From contig NZ_AUGO01000007.1 in assembly GCF_000422705.1 (NCBI RefSeq), forward strand, positions 186,001 through 250,000: DNA of 64,000 nt. The letters run 5' to 3'. The translations under genes were made by a program, and so were the position numbers. This document shows positions 35,784 through 45,543 of this stretch, in pieces. The notes below the pieces were generated by a model. It was not told the origin of the DNA and ran no database searches. It worked only from the letters and a program-made list of their open reading frames with translations. Positions within the stretch are counted from its first letter, which is position 1. Every line of letters starts with the position of its first letter. Source of the DNA: Flavobacterium soli DSM 19725 (GTDB lineage Bacteria > Bacteroidota > Bacteroidia > Flavobacteriales > Flavobacteriaceae).

Positions 35784-37349
35784 ATGGACAGTACACTAAT
35801 TATAGTTATAGTAGGAATTGTAGGTCTTGCGGGAGGTTTTCTTATCGCAAAGATGATGGAAAAAAGCAATGTTTCTAACTTAATTAAAAATGCAAAAAAA
35901 GAAGCTACATCGATTTTAAAAGATGCAAATCTTGAAGCCGAAAACATCAAGAAAGATAAAATTCTTCAGGCAAAAGAAAAATTTATTGAATTAAAAGCAG
36001 AACACGAGCAAGTAATTCTGGGGAGAGATAAAAAAGTTGCAGAAGTCGAAAAAAGAGTTCGTGACAAAGAATCTTTAGTTTCGAATGAATTGGCTAAAGC
36101 CAAAAAAATCAACGATGATTTTGAAGCAAAAACCAAAGAATATCTTTCTAAAATAGAAATGCTCGACAGAAAACAGCTTGAAGTTGATAAAATGCACAAA
36201 AGTCAATTGGAACAATTGGAAGTGATTTCTGGCCTTTCGGCAGAAGAAGCAAAAAGCCAATTGGTTGAAGGCTTAAAAGCGGAAGCCAAAAGTAGTGCAA
36301 TGTCTTATTTGCAAGATACTTTGGAAGAAGCAAAACTTACTGCTCAACAAGAAGCTAAGAAAATCATCATCAATACGATCCAGAGAGTTGGAACTGAGGA
36401 AGCAGTAGAAAATTGCGTTTCGGTTTTCAACATTGAATCAGATGATGTTAAAGGTAGAATCATTGGCCGTGAAGGTAGAAATATCCGTGCCTTGGAAGCT
36501 GCAACAGGTGTTGAAATCATTGTTGATGATACACCAGAAGCCATTATCCTTTCTTGTTTTGACCCTGTTAGAAGAGAAATTGCACGTTTGGCATTACACA
36601 AATTGGTTACTGATGGAAGGATTCACCCAGCAAGAATCGAAGAAGTTGTGGCAAAAACTACAAAACAAATTGACGACGAAATCATCGAAGTTGGAAAAAG
36701 AACCGTTATCGATCTAGGAATCCACGGTTTACATCCAGAATTGATTAAAGTTGTGGGTAGAATGAAATACCGTTCATCTTACGGACAAAATTTATTGCAA
36801 CACTCACGTGAGGTTTCTAAACTTTGCGGCATCATGGCAGCTGAACTAGGATTGAATGTTAAATTGGCGAAAAGAGCAGGTTTACTACACGATATTGGTA
36901 AAGTTCCAGACACTGAAAGTGATTTACCACACGCTTTGTTAGGTATGCAATGGGCTGAAAAATATGGCGAAAAAGAAGAAGTTTGCAACGCTATTGGAGC
37001 TCACCACGACGAGATTGAAATGAAATCATTGCTTTCGCCAATTGTTCAGGTTTGTGATGCGATTTCAGGTGCTAGACCAGGTGCTAGACGTCAGGTTTTG
37101 GATTCTTACATTCAACGTTTGAAAGATTTGGAAGAAATTGCTTTTGGATTCCACGGTGTGAAAAATGCCTATGCAATTCAAGCTGGTAGAGAGCTTCGTG
37201 TTATCGTAGAAAGCGAAAAAGTTTCTGACGACAATGCTTCTACTCTATCTTTTGATATTTCTCAAAAAATTCAAACTGAAATGACGTATCCAGGTCAGGT
37301 TAAGGTTACTGTTATTAGAGAAACTAGAGCGGTAAACATCGCTAAATAA
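35784..37349 (+). CDS. rny: Ribonuclease Y
   Basis: 521 aa. A membrane-bound endonuclease initiating mRNA decay. An N-terminal helix ([17 protein letters not shown]) is followed by a long coiled coil (about residues 25-200). The KH domain has [19 protein letters not shown] (about 225-243), and the HD phosphohydrolase has [12 protein letters not shown] and [10 protein letters not shown] (about 340-375). Length and order are those of the family. A strong terminator follows. Confidence 0.96.
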   Translation: MDSTLIIVIVGIVGLAGGFLIAKMMEKSNVSNLIKNAKKEATSILKDANLEAENIKKDKILQAKEKFIELKAEHEQVILGRDKKVAEVEKRVRDKESLVSNELAKAKKINDDFEAKTKEYLSKIEMLDRKQLEVDKMHKSQLEQLEVISGLSAEEAKSQLVEGLKAEAKSSAMSYLQDTLEEAKLTAQQEAKKIIINTIQRVGTEEAVENCVSVFNIESDDVKGRIIGREGRNIRALEAATGVEIIVDDTPEAIILSCFDPVRREIARLALHKLVTDGRIHPARIEEVVAKTTKQIDDEIIEVGKRTVIDLGIHGLHPELIKVVGRMKYRSSYGQNLLQHSREVSKLCGIMAAELGLNVKLAKRAGLLHDIGKVPDTESDLPHALLGMQWAEKYGEKEEVCNAIGAHHDEIEMKSLLSPIVQVCDAISGARPGARRQVLDSYIQRLKDLEEIAFGFHGVKNAYAIQAGRELRVIVESEKVSDDNASTLSFDISQKIQTEMTYPGQVKVTVIRETRAVNIAK

Positions 37350-37378
37350 AAATAAAATATCTTACTTACATATAAAAA

Positions 37379-37408
37379 TAGCCCGATTCGTTCGGGCTAT
37401 TTTTTTTG
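37379..37408 (+). terminator. Terminator of rny
   Basis: The stem TAGCCCGA / TCGGGCTA is followed by eight T. Confidence 0.85.
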
Positions 37409-37435
37409 GAATATTATAAAACAAACATATTAGGA

Positions 37436-38647
37436 TCACTTCTTCTTCTTCAAATTTGGAAGAAACAAAGCAATACAACCAATCAAAGGCAAGTAAGCAC
37501 AAAGATGATAGACATAATCAATACTGGTATGATCGGCTAAGTTTCCAAGAAGTGCCGAACCAAGACCTCCCATTCCAAAAGCGAAACCGTAGAACAACCC
37601 CGAAACCATTCCTAGTTTTTTAGGCAGTAATTCTTGGGCATAAACCAGTATAGCCGGAAAGGCTGATGAAATGATCATCCCGATTACAACCGAAAGTATT
37701 CCTGTCCAAAACAAATCTACATAAGGAAGTAATAATGTAAACGGTGCCGCTCCCAAAACCGAAAACCAAATCACATATTTTCTTCCGAATCTATCCCCCA
37801 AAGGTCCACCAATCAAGGTTCCAACAGCACAAGAAGCCAGAAACAAGAACAAATGAAACTGTGCATCTTGAATTGAAAGTTGAAACTTATCCATTAAATA
37901 AAAAGTGAAATAACTCGAAATGCTGGCCGTGTAAAAGAATTTTGAAAAAATCAATACCAAAAGAATTGCAACGGAAAGCACAATCTTCGTTTGAGACAAA
38001 TCTGGAAGTATGATTTCAACATTTTTTTTGGCTCTTAAAATCAGATGGTTCTGATACCAAACGGCAATTTTAGAAAGCACAAAAATGGCCAGGATTGCTA
38101 CAATTGCGAACCAAATAATATAATGCTGATTATTAGGAACCACAATCAAGGCTACTAATAAAGGCCCAATTGCTGTTCCCGCATTTCCACCCAATTGAAA
38201 AATGGATTGTGCCAAACCACGTTTTCCGCCAGATGCCAAGAAAGATATTCGGGAAGCTTCGGGGTGGAAGATTGACGAACCAATTCCCACTAAAACTACC
38301 GAAAGTATGATAATCGGAAAACTTGCAGCATACGCCAAAAGTATAATTCCTGAAAGCGTAAAGACCATTCCAAAAATCTGTGAATAGGGCTTGGGGCGTT
38401 TATCAGTGTATAATCCAACGATTGGTTGCAAGATCGAAGCTGCCATTTGATAAGCAAAGGTGATTAATCCGATTTGAGTAAAAGTTAGCTGATAACTGTC
38501 TTTCAAAATAGGATAAGCCGCTGGAATAACCGCCTGAAGCAAATCGTTTAAAAGATGGGCAAAAGCGATGGAAAACAAGATAGGATAAACTGTTTTCTGA
38601 GCCAAATCGGTTGTTGGTGTCGAGGTGTTTGTATTTGCAATTTCCAT
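37436..38647 (-). CDS. MFS transporter (fosmidomycin-resistance-like)
   Basis: 403 aa, twelve predicted transmembrane helices. FAHLLNDLLQAVIPAAYPIL near the start and GIGSSIFHPEASRIS (about residue 122) are typical of the Fsr subgroup of the major facilitator superfamily. The loop GGPLGDRFGRK fits the MFS GxxxDRxGR signature between helices 8 and 9. The substrate is uncertain. It is 6 bp downstream of the AEC transporter gene, so the two are probably co-transcribed. Confidence 0.88.
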   Translation of the reverse strand: MEIANTNTSTPTTDLAQKTVYPILFSIAFAHLLNDLLQAVIPAAYPILKDSYQLTFTQIGLITFAYQMAASILQPIVGLYTDKRPKPYSQIFGMVFTLSGIILLAYAASFPIIILSVVLVGIGSSIFHPEASRISFLASGGKRGLAQSIFQLGGNAGTAIGPLLVALIVVPNNQHYIIWFAIVAILAIFVLSKIAVWYQNHLILRAKKNVEIILPDLSQTKIVLSVAILLVLIFSKFFYTASISSYFTFYLMDKFQLSIQDAQFHLFLFLASCAVGTLIGGPLGDRFGRKYVIWFSVLGAAPFTLLLPYVDLFWTGILSVVIGMIISSAFPAILVYAQELLPKKLGMVSGLFYGFAFGMGGLGSALLGNLADHTSIDYVYHLCAYLPLIGCIALFLPNLKKKK

Positions 38648-38653
38648 AAAAAT

Positions 38654-39565
38654 CTAAAAAGTTTGTAAAATCCAATACCATAAAGCAAGAGTCAGGAAAG
38701 ACAACGGAATTCCGAATCCAATCATCATACTGCTTAATTTCGGTTTTAATCCATGGGAAGATGCCAGAATCGAAGCTGTTATCATGGGAGCCATTGCCGC
38801 TTCCATGATGGAGACTTCTATGATCTTGCCGTTTTCGCCAAAAATTATTTTATAGAGGATATAAATAAATGCCGGTGTTATTATAAGCTTAAAAAAAAGT
38901 CCTAAAGCAAGGAAGTTCCAGTGTTTGCTTTGTCGCTCTATCTTGAGTTGCAAACCTACTGCAATCAGGGCTATTGTCGTTACAGTTCCGCCTAATTTCT
39001 GAAACACATTTTGCATTGTTTCTACAAAATCCAATTGGAAAACATTCAAAAAACCTCCAATGACAAAAGCAATAAATGGCGGAAACAAAACGACTTTTTT
39101 CAAAATCAAACTTGCATTTGGAGTATCGCGTGAATACATTGAAGCCACGATGATCCCTAATGTTGTTAATACTAAAAACGAACCCGTTTGATCTAAAACG
39201 ATGGCCGTTTCCAATCCTTCTCTTCCGTATAAAGCTTCGATCACAGGAAATCCGACGAAAGAAGTATTCCCTAAGCCTCCTACCAAAATCAAACACCCTG
39301 TTAACTTTTTCGACCATCCAAAGGCTTTTCCTAACAACCAAAAGAATGCAAACGAAAGCATAAATCCAATCCAAGCAACTGCCATTGGAAACACCAATTG
39401 ATAACTTAATGCAATTTTTGGTATATAATAAAGTGCTAAAGCCGGAAGTGAAATATAAATGACAAACTGGTTCAAAACCTTGTGGCTGTTCACTGGAAAA
39501 TCTTTTATCCGCTGCAGGAAAATCCCCAGAAGCAAGCAAACAAAGACTATGATGATGTTTTCCAT
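38654..39565 (-). CDS. AEC family transporter (auxin-efflux-carrier-like)
   Basis: 303 aa with about ten transmembrane helices in two inverted halves. Recognised by VNSHKVLNQFVIYISLPALAL near the start, the helix with LGNTSFVGFPVIEALYG (about 97-113) and the C-terminal IGFGIPLSFLTLALWYWIL. Members export carboxylates or related anions; the substrate here is unknown. It is divergent from the Rrf2 regulator gene, separated by 114 bp. Confidence 0.88.
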   Translation of the reverse strand: MENIIIVFVCLLLGIFLQRIKDFPVNSHKVLNQFVIYISLPALALYYIPKIALSYQLVFPMAVAWIGFMLSFAFFWLLGKAFGWSKKLTGCLILVGGLGNTSFVGFPVIEALYGREGLETAIVLDQTGSFLVLTTLGIIVASMYSRDTPNASLILKKVVLFPPFIAFVIGGFLNVFQLDFVETMQNVFQKLGGTVTTIALIAVGLQLKIERQSKHWNFLALGLFFKLIITPAFIYILYKIIFGENGKIIEVSIMEAAMAPMITASILASSHGLKPKLSSMMIGFGIPLSFLTLALWYWILQTF

Positions 39566-39679
39566 AACTGAAACTAGACTGCAAAAATACTACTATAAAA
39601 TGTCAGATTTCATTTTTAACTCTTTTTTAATGTTTGGAATTCAGAAAGAATGTATATTTGTAACATATTTTATTACAGT

Positions 39680-40087
39680 ATGCTTTCAGGTAAGTTTGCC
39701 ATCACGTTACACATTCTCACTTTGCTTTCTAAATTTCCCGATGAATATCTATCGTCGGAATTTTTAGCGGGAAGTATGAATCTGCATCCTGTTTTGGTCC
39801 GCAAGGAAATTGCCAATCTGAAAAAACATAATATTGTAGAAAGTAAGGAAGGAAAAAATGGTGGTACAAAGCTTTTAATTCCTTCAAAAGACATCACGCT
39901 TGATATGATTTTCAAGCTTACTTTTGAAAAAGTAAGTCTGGGATTTTCTAAAAAAGATCCCAATCCGGATTGTCCTGTTGGAAAACAAATCAACCAGAAT
40001 CTTCAATTGCTTTATGATAGTATCAATGATAAGATCAGCAACCAATTGAATAGCATCTCGCTGCTTGATTTTGAAAATAAGTTCTAG
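39680..40087 (+). CDS. Rrf2 family transcriptional regulator
   Basis: 135 aa from the ATG at 39680 (MLSGKFAITLHILTLL); the frame extends ten codons further but without a better start. The winged helix comprises SSEFLAGSMNLHPVLVRKEI and the wing GGTKLLIPSKDITL. Only one Cys (PDCPVG) remains of the usual three-cysteine cluster, so it probably does not bind Fe-S. This resembles the YwnA-like subgroup, which often regulates an adjacent NAD(P)-binding oxidoreductase, as found here 45 bp downstream. Confidence 0.85.
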   Translation: MLSGKFAITLHILTLLSKFPDEYLSSEFLAGSMNLHPVLVRKEIANLKKHNIVESKEGKNGGTKLLIPSKDITLDMIFKLTFEKVSLGFSKKDPNPDCPVGKQINQNLQLLYDSINDKISNQLNSISLLDFENKF

Positions 40088-40132
40088 CCTTTTTTTTAAA
40101 CAAAACTGTAACATTTTTAATTACATATAAAT

Positions 40133-40777
40133 ATGAAAGTAGCAATCATTGGAGCAACAGGATTTTTAGGTAAAAGTCTTGTAAACGAATTTACAAACCG
40201 CAAACACGAGGTAACAGCCATTTCGCGAACCGCACAGCCATCCGATAAGGAAAACTTGAAATATGTGGCGGTTGATGTCTTCAACATTCAAGAACTCTCT
40301 AATGTCTTGAAAGGACACGATGTGGTCGTGAGTGCCTTTAATCCAGGGTGGACGAACCCTAACATCTATACTGATTTTTTGGCTGGAGCCAAAGCGATTC
40401 AGGAAGCTGTGAAACAATCTGGTGTAAAGCGACTGATAACTGTTGGCGGTGCCGGAAGTTTATATATTGATGGAAATCAACTTGTGGATGGTCCAGAATT
40501 TCCTGCCGATATAAAACCTGGAGCTACAGCAGCTCGCGATTATTTGGAAATTATTAAAGCTGAAAAAGAATTGGATTGGGCTTTTTTCAGTCCAGCGATT
40601 GAGATGCATCCTGGGATAACGACAGGAAGAACGGGTAATTACCGTTTGGGTTTAGAAAACCCTATCTTTAATGCTGAAAACAGAAGTATCCTTTCTGGAG
40701 AAGATGTTGCTGTCGTGCTTGCTGACGAAGTTGAAAATCCGAAACACCATCAAGTAAGATTTACTGCAGCTTACTAA
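40133..40777 (+). CDS. NAD(P)-binding oxidoreductase, YwnB-like
   Basis: 214 aa. Atypical SDR with the N-terminal dinucleotide motif GATGFLGKS (residues about 7-15), then DVVVSAFNPG and KRLITVGGAGSLYIDG. The catalytic Tyr-x-x-x-Lys is not evident, as usual in the YwnB/NmrA-like group. It follows its probable regulator (Rrf2), forming a common regulator-reductase pair. A possible redox or quinone stress role is inferred. Confidence 0.85.
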   Translation: MKVAIIGATGFLGKSLVNEFTNRKHEVTAISRTAQPSDKENLKYVAVDVFNIQELSNVLKGHDVVVSAFNPGWTNPNIYTDFLAGAKAIQEAVKQSGVKRLITVGGAGSLYIDGNQLVDGPEFPADIKPGATAARDYLEIIKAEKELDWAFFSPAIEMHPGITTGRTGNYRLGLENPIFNAENRSILSGEDVAVVLADEVENPKHHQVRFTAAY

Positions 40778-40809
40778 ATCTAGCTTGCTTAAAAAATAGC
40801 TCATCTTAT

Positions 40810-40855
40810 AAAACAGTTTCAGAATGCTTCTCGCTTTTTGAAACTGTTTTTGTAA
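40810..40855 (+). terminator. Terminator
   Basis: The stem AAAACAGTTTCA / TGAAACTGTTTT is followed by T-rich sequence, downstream of the oxidoreductase gene. Confidence 0.75.
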
Positions 40856-40885
40856 TTTTAACCCCAATCACAATACCTTTCCTTT

Positions 40886-41617
40886 ATGAAATTCTTGGTT
40901 TTCTGCTTCACGCTGTTATTTTTTTCCTGCAATGTTGCCAAACAAAATAATACTACCACTTATAGTTCAAAAAATGTGACGGTTAAACAAGTTTCGCCTC
41001 ATGTTTACCAGCATATTTCGTTTCTGGAAACCAAAAGTTTTGGCATGGTAGGCTGTAACGGAATGATTGTGATCGACCGGAATGAAGCCATTGTCTTTGA
41101 TACCGCAGTTGATGATCAAACATCCGAAGAACTTATTTCAATCATCACCAATAAACTTCATTGTAAAATAAAAGCTGTTGTCGCCACACATTTCCATGAT
41201 GATTGTTTGGGTGGTCTTGAGGCTTTTCATAAAATTGGAGTTCCCTCATTTGCAAATGAGCAAACCATCCAACTGGCGAAAAATCAAGGTTCGGCTGTTC
41301 CTCAAAACGGAATCGCGACTGAACATGAGTTTACCATTGGAACACAAAAAATACAGGCGAGATACTTTGGCGAAGGCCACACAAAAGACAATATCATTGG
41401 TTATTTTCCTTTAGAAAAGACCATGTTTGGTGGTTGTTTGGTTAAAGAGATGAATGCCGGAAAAGGAAATCTTGAAGATGCCAATGTAAAAGTTTGGCCA
41501 GAAACCATTCGCAACATCAAGTTGGCCTATCCAGATGTAAAGACCATTATTCCGGGACATGGCAAAATTGGAGACAAAGCTTTATTGGATTATACGATCA
41601 CGCTTTTTCAAGAATAA
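40886..41617 (+). CDS. Subclass B1 metallo-beta-lactamase
   Basis: 243 aa. It hydrolyses beta-lactams with two zinc ions. All ligands are present: His102, His104 and Asp106 in HFHDDCLGG, His165 in FGEGHTKDN, Cys184 in FGGCLVK and His225 in PGHG. Lys187 after the Cys is typical of B1 enzymes. The signal ends LLFFSC, so it is a predicted lipoprotein. A -7-like box TACCTTTC lies just upstream. It resembles the chromosomal enzymes of environmental Flavobacteriaceae such as the JOHN/MUS/TUS group, which I name from memory. There is no mobile element next to it. Confidence 0.9.
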   Translation: MKFLVFCFTLLFFSCNVAKQNNTTTYSSKNVTVKQVSPHVYQHISFLETKSFGMVGCNGMIVIDRNEAIVFDTAVDDQTSEELISIITNKLHCKIKAVVATHFHDDCLGGLEAFHKIGVPSFANEQTIQLAKNQGSAVPQNGIATEHEFTIGTQKIQARYFGEGHTKDNIIGYFPLEKTMFGGCLVKEMNAGKGNLEDANVKVWPETIRNIKLAYPDVKTIIPGHGKIGDKALLDYTITLFQE

Positions 41618-41680
41618 GGTGAGGAATCCATTTTTAAACTCTTATTCTTTTACTTACTTTTACTACACCAAATATCAACC

Positions 41681-42769
41681 GTGAAAAAAGCTCCTAACAA
41701 AAAATCGGCTCTTGAAGAAAAAGAAGGTGTTGTACAACCCGAAAGCATCAGTGCATCGGTGGTGGAACATATTCAGCAGTTTAGAAAAGTGCAACCGTCT
41801 TCAAACGAACTTATTAAGGGAATTTTGGACGGAAACATTACTTCTTTGAGTAGGGCGATCACACTTGTTGAAAGTACAAACAGTAATCATTTGGCGAAAG
41901 CCAATGAAGTAATCAATGCCTGTTTGCCACATGCCAATCGCTCGGTTCGCATTGGGATTACAGGCGTTCCTGGTGTTGGAAAAAGTACTTTTATTGAAGC
42001 CTTCGGCAAATATTTGACCGGTTTGGGTAAAAAAGTAGCTGTCTTGGCGGTCGATCCTAGTAGTACTATTTCGCATGGGAGTATTCTTGGCGATAAAACC
42101 CGAATGGAAGAGCTGGTGAAAGATAAAAATGCCTACATCCGTCCTTCGGCTTCGGGTGATACTCTTGGTGGCGTGGCTCGAAAAACGCGTGAAACCATTA
42201 CACTTTGTGAAGCCTGCGGATTTGATACTATCATCATTGAAACTGTTGGCGTTGGCCAGAGCGAAACTGCCGTTCACAGTATGGTTGACTTCTTTCTTCT
42301 GCTAAAAATATCCGGTGCTGGTGATGAACTTCAAGGCATCAAGCGTGGCATTATGGAAATGGCCGATGCGATTGTCATCAACAAAGCCGATGGCGATAAC
42401 ATCAAGCGAGCGAAATTGGCGAAGACCGAATTCAACAGAGCACTCCACCTTTTTCCTGCCAAAAAATCGGGATGGGTACCAACGGTTTCGACTTGCAGTT
42501 CTTATACCAAAGAAGGAATTGATGGGGTTTGGAATACCATTTCGGATTATTTGAAACTTACGGAAGGTAATGGCTATTTTGAAGAAAAGCGAAGCAGTCA
42601 AAACCACTATTGGATGCTCGAAACCATTAATGAACGGTTGAAAAATGACTTCTTTAACCATCCTGAAATAGCAACTTTGCTGGAAGAAAACAAAAAAGCA
42701 GTGCAAAACAATGAAATCTCACCGTTTGCAGCTGCTAGTATTTTATTGGAACACTATTTTAAGAAATAA
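41681..42769 (+). CDS. meaB: Methylmalonyl-CoA mutase-associated GTPase MeaB
   Basis: 362 aa, GTG start. A G3E-family GTPase that protects and reloads methylmalonyl-CoA mutase with cobalamin. Walker A GVPGVGKS (about residue 94), the switch region DPSSTISHGSILGDKTRM, then ETVGVGQSE and the base-specificity motif NKAD (about 233). The C-terminal helix contains the dimer region. The mutase genes themselves are not in the window, so it stands alone. Confidence 0.95.
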   Translation: MKKAPNKKSALEEKEGVVQPESISASVVEHIQQFRKVQPSSNELIKGILDGNITSLSRAITLVESTNSNHLAKANEVINACLPHANRSVRIGITGVPGVGKSTFIEAFGKYLTGLGKKVAVLAVDPSSTISHGSILGDKTRMEELVKDKNAYIRPSASGDTLGGVARKTRETITLCEACGFDTIIIETVGVGQSETAVHSMVDFFLLLKISGAGDELQGIKRGIMEMADAIVINKADGDNIKRAKLAKTEFNRALHLFPAKKSGWVPTVSTCSSYTKEGIDGVWNTISDYLKLTEGNGYFEEKRSSQNHYWMLETINERLKNDFFNHPEIATLLEENKKAVQNNEISPFAAASILLEHYFKK

Positions 42770-42854
42770 GATATTTTAAATCCATTAAGGTGTTAAGCTT
42801 CATTAAGCATTCTGTTAGAATTTACAAAACTGAATACTGAACACTGAACACTAT

Positions 42855-43082
42855 CTACTCCTCATATCGTGCCACTTCCCTATCATAAAACGCATTGGCT
42901 TGCGTGATCAAGTTTTCCATTTCGGCATTGAGTTCGGCTTCGTCTAGGTCTTCGTCTTCTTCGAGGAACTCTACCTCATCGTCTTTCAGGTTGATGATAA
43001 AACGAGGGTAATCCAAATGTATGATGAAGATATCTTCTGGGAAATCGGTATTGTCGCCTAGTAAAAATTTTGGTAATTCCAT
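42855..43082 (-). CDS. Small acidic hypothetical protein
   Basis: 75 aa with a strongly acidic centre (DDEVEFLEEDEDLDEAE). Likely a short soluble protein, with a beta-rich first half (DIFIIHLDYPRFIINL) and a C-terminal helix. I recall similar conserved small proteins in Flavobacteriaceae but know no function. It lies downstream of the MATE gene on the same strand, about 120 bp apart. Confidence 0.65.
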   Translation of the reverse strand: MELPKFLLGDNTDFPEDIFIIHLDYPRFIINLKDDEVEFLEEDEDLDEAELNAEMENLITQANAFYDREVARYEE

Positions 43083-43200
43083 TTGAGTTTAAATTTTAGA
43101 GTTTAGATTTTAGAGTTTAGAATATGGAGTATAGAGTATAGAATCTGGGTCGTTTAACAAATCGGTGCAAACTTGATTGCGACTGAATACTGACCACTAA

Positions 43201-44574
43201 CTACTGCCCACTAATTAACCTCTTGGTGAGTTTCTGAAAGCGAATATACAAAAATATTGCTGCAGCTGTTAATCCGGCTAAAAGTCCTATCCAGACACCT
43301 GTTGCTCCAAGACTCGTGTAAAGTCCCAAGTAGATCGAAATTGGGAAGCCAATTATCCAATAGGCCACAAAGGTTATATACATTGGGATTTTTGCATCTT
43401 GCAAGCCTCTCAAGGCTCCCAGGATCACGACTTGCAAACCATCTGATATTTGAAAAACTGCTGCAACCAAGAGCAACTGCGAAGCGATGGCAATCACTTC
43501 AAGGTTCTTGGTGAAGTTTTGTGCATCCTCAATGTCGATAAACATATAGGGCAAAGTGGTGTGCAAGGCTACAAAGAGCAAGGCAAAAACAATTTCGATG
43601 ACTACTACCAGCAAAAATATCGAGATGGCTACGGTTCTCAACTTTTTATAATCGGCTAGTCCTTTCTGGTTGCCTACACGGATCATGGCTGCCACACTTA
43701 GTCCCATTGCAAACATAAAGGTTAGCGATGCCAAACTCAGTGCAATCTGGTTGGCTGCCTGACTGGTTGTCCCGATAATGCCACAGAGCCAGATCGCTCC
43801 GGTAAACAAAGCCACTTCGAAGAACATTTGCATGGCCGATGGCAAACCAAGGCTGATGATCCTGTTTCGCATGGCTGTATTAATTTCCTTCAAACTGAAA
43901 CCTTCAAAATAAGCATGGAACTTAGGCTTGTTCACCATCACAAAATGCATAAAACCTAGCATTACAAACCGTGAAGCAATGGTTCCAACGGCTGCCCCAA
44001 TGATACCCCACTGAGGGAAAATCCATATCCCATAGATGAGGAAGTAGTTTATGACCACATTGGTGAGGTTCCCGATGATGGTGGCCCACATCGAGTATTT
44101 GGTTTCACTAAGCCCGTCTGCAAACTGCTTGTAGGCTTGATACATTATAAGCGGAATCAAGGAGCAGCCGACGATATCGAGGTAAGGCTTTGCCATTTCT
44201 ACTACCGCTTCGGGTTGTCCCATATAGGCAATCAAGGGCTTGCAAAAGAAGATGAGGATAAAGAGGGCAATGCCCAGAATACTACACAAGTAGAGTCCGT
44301 GGTGGAAAACGCTTCTCCCCTTTTCGATGTTCTTCTCGCCATCGGCTTCGGCAATTAGCGGGGTTAGCGCTGTGGAAAACCCAACTCCAAGGGACATGGC
44401 GATAAAAACAAAACTGTTCCCGAGGGATACGGCTGCAAGCTCTGTTGGTCCCAGTTTACCTACCATGATATTGTCGACAATTCCTACCAGGGTGTGGCCA
44501 ATCATGCCCAGAATGATGGGATAGGCCAGTTTTAGATTATAGGAAAACTCTCGGGTGTACTGCTGCAGGGTCAT
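43201..44574 (-). CDS. MATE family efflux transporter
   Basis: 457 aa with twelve transmembrane helices in two six-helix halves, the NorM-like multidrug and toxin extrusion layout. Characteristic segments: YPIILGMIGHTLVGIVDNIMVGKLG (first helix), GNSFVFIAMSLGVGFSTALTPLIAEADG, and near the middle GLPSAMQMFFEVALFTGAI. Probably Na+- or H+-coupled; the substrates are unknown. It is the last ordinary gene before the minisatellite and the integrase pseudogene. Confidence 0.93.
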   Translation of the reverse strand: MTLQQYTREFSYNLKLAYPIILGMIGHTLVGIVDNIMVGKLGPTELAAVSLGNSFVFIAMSLGVGFSTALTPLIAEADGEKNIEKGRSVFHHGLYLCSILGIALFILIFFCKPLIAYMGQPEAVVEMAKPYLDIVGCSLIPLIMYQAYKQFADGLSETKYSMWATIIGNLTNVVINYFLIYGIWIFPQWGIIGAAVGTIASRFVMLGFMHFVMVNKPKFHAYFEGFSLKEINTAMRNRIISLGLPSAMQMFFEVALFTGAIWLCGIIGTTSQAANQIALSLASLTFMFAMGLSVAAMIRVGNQKGLADYKKLRTVAISIFLLVVVIEIVFALLFVALHTTLPYMFIDIEDAQNFTKNLEVIAIASQLLLVAAVFQISDGLQVVILGALRGLQDAKIPMYITFVAYWIIGFPISIYLGLYTSLGATGVWIGLLAGLTAAAIFLYIRFQKLTKRLISGQ

Positions 44575-45543
44575 GGTTTTGAAAATTTGTGTGCAAATGT
44601 AGTTAGAAGCTTTGAGAGTGTGGTGTTTTTTATTGCCGTTTTATAACAATTGAGGGAGCTAAATGGGGAATTTTGGTTTTTTGAGGTGACGTTTTAGTGG
44701 TTGCTTTTGAGATTTTCGGGATGGGTAAAGCGATATGCTGCATGTTGTTTTTGAAAATAGAATAAAACAAGGATCATTAAGGTTGATGGGGGCGAAAAAG
44801 CTAGTGCGATTTCGTCTAAATATATCGAGAGGATGCTGTGGTTGATGGTATTTTATTTTTGATTAATGAAGCCGTAAGCCTTATGAATAAAGCGATTTAC
44901 TTATAGAAGCGGGTGGAAAATAGTGTGTATTGAATTGCTGGTTTTTACATCGAGATACCCCTATTTCAGTTTTTGGTACCCATTTTTAAAGTGCGAGTGT
45001 TTGTTAAAAGTATACGAGGTCATGGCATAATGATACGAGGTCATGGAATAATGATACGAGGTTATGGGATAATGATACGAGGTCATAGGATAATGATACG
45101 AGGTCATGGCATAATGATACGATATCATGGGATAATGATGCGAGGTCATGGCATAATGATGCGAGGTCATGAGATAATGATACGAGATCATGGGATAATG
45201 ATGCGAGGTGATGGGTTAATGGTTCAAGGTGTTGGAATAATGATGCGATACTTTTGAAGAATGGCAGGGGTTACTATATTTTTTATGCGAGGTTGGCTTT
45301 ATTGTTTTTGGTTTTAGAAGGTTGATAGTGATGCTTATAGTTGTAGGGGTTGATTTTCTTGGGGGTTGTAAAGAATGGGGCTTCTATTTGGTTGTTTCCT
45401 TACTCCTTTCTCCCTTAGTGGCTTTTTTGCAATTGCTAGTTTTGAATTATTTTTATGGAAAAGCCTATTATCGCAAAAACAATTATAAGTAGATTTATTA
45501 TAATTTATATAAAATTAGAAAAATGAAATAGGAAGCAGAGCTG
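44575..45543. other. 969-bp gene-free spacer before the recombinase
   Basis: No credible gene. Apart from the minisatellite at 45015-45245, I see only AT-rich sequence. Just before the recombinase, an in-frame ATG at 45523 is followed by a TAG at 45529, then the ATG at 45544. Confidence 0.6.
45015..45245. repeat. 21-bp minisatellite, about 11 units
   Basis: The unit reads about CGAGGTCATGGCATAATGAT with slight drift, repeated about 11 times without spacers. Because 21 is divisible by three, both strands carry spurious open frames (RGHGIMI units on +, YHYxMTS units on -). The units degrade toward the right end. Not a CRISPR, as there are no spacers. Confidence 0.9.

Noticed and set aside
45015..45245. 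CRISPR array
   Set aside because: The 21-bp units are contiguous with no spacers, and no cas genes are present.
44961..45257. Two apparent repeat proteins (RGHGIMI and YHYxMTS types) on opposite strands
   Set aside because: The 21-bp tandem repeat keeps any frame open on both strands; they are artefacts.
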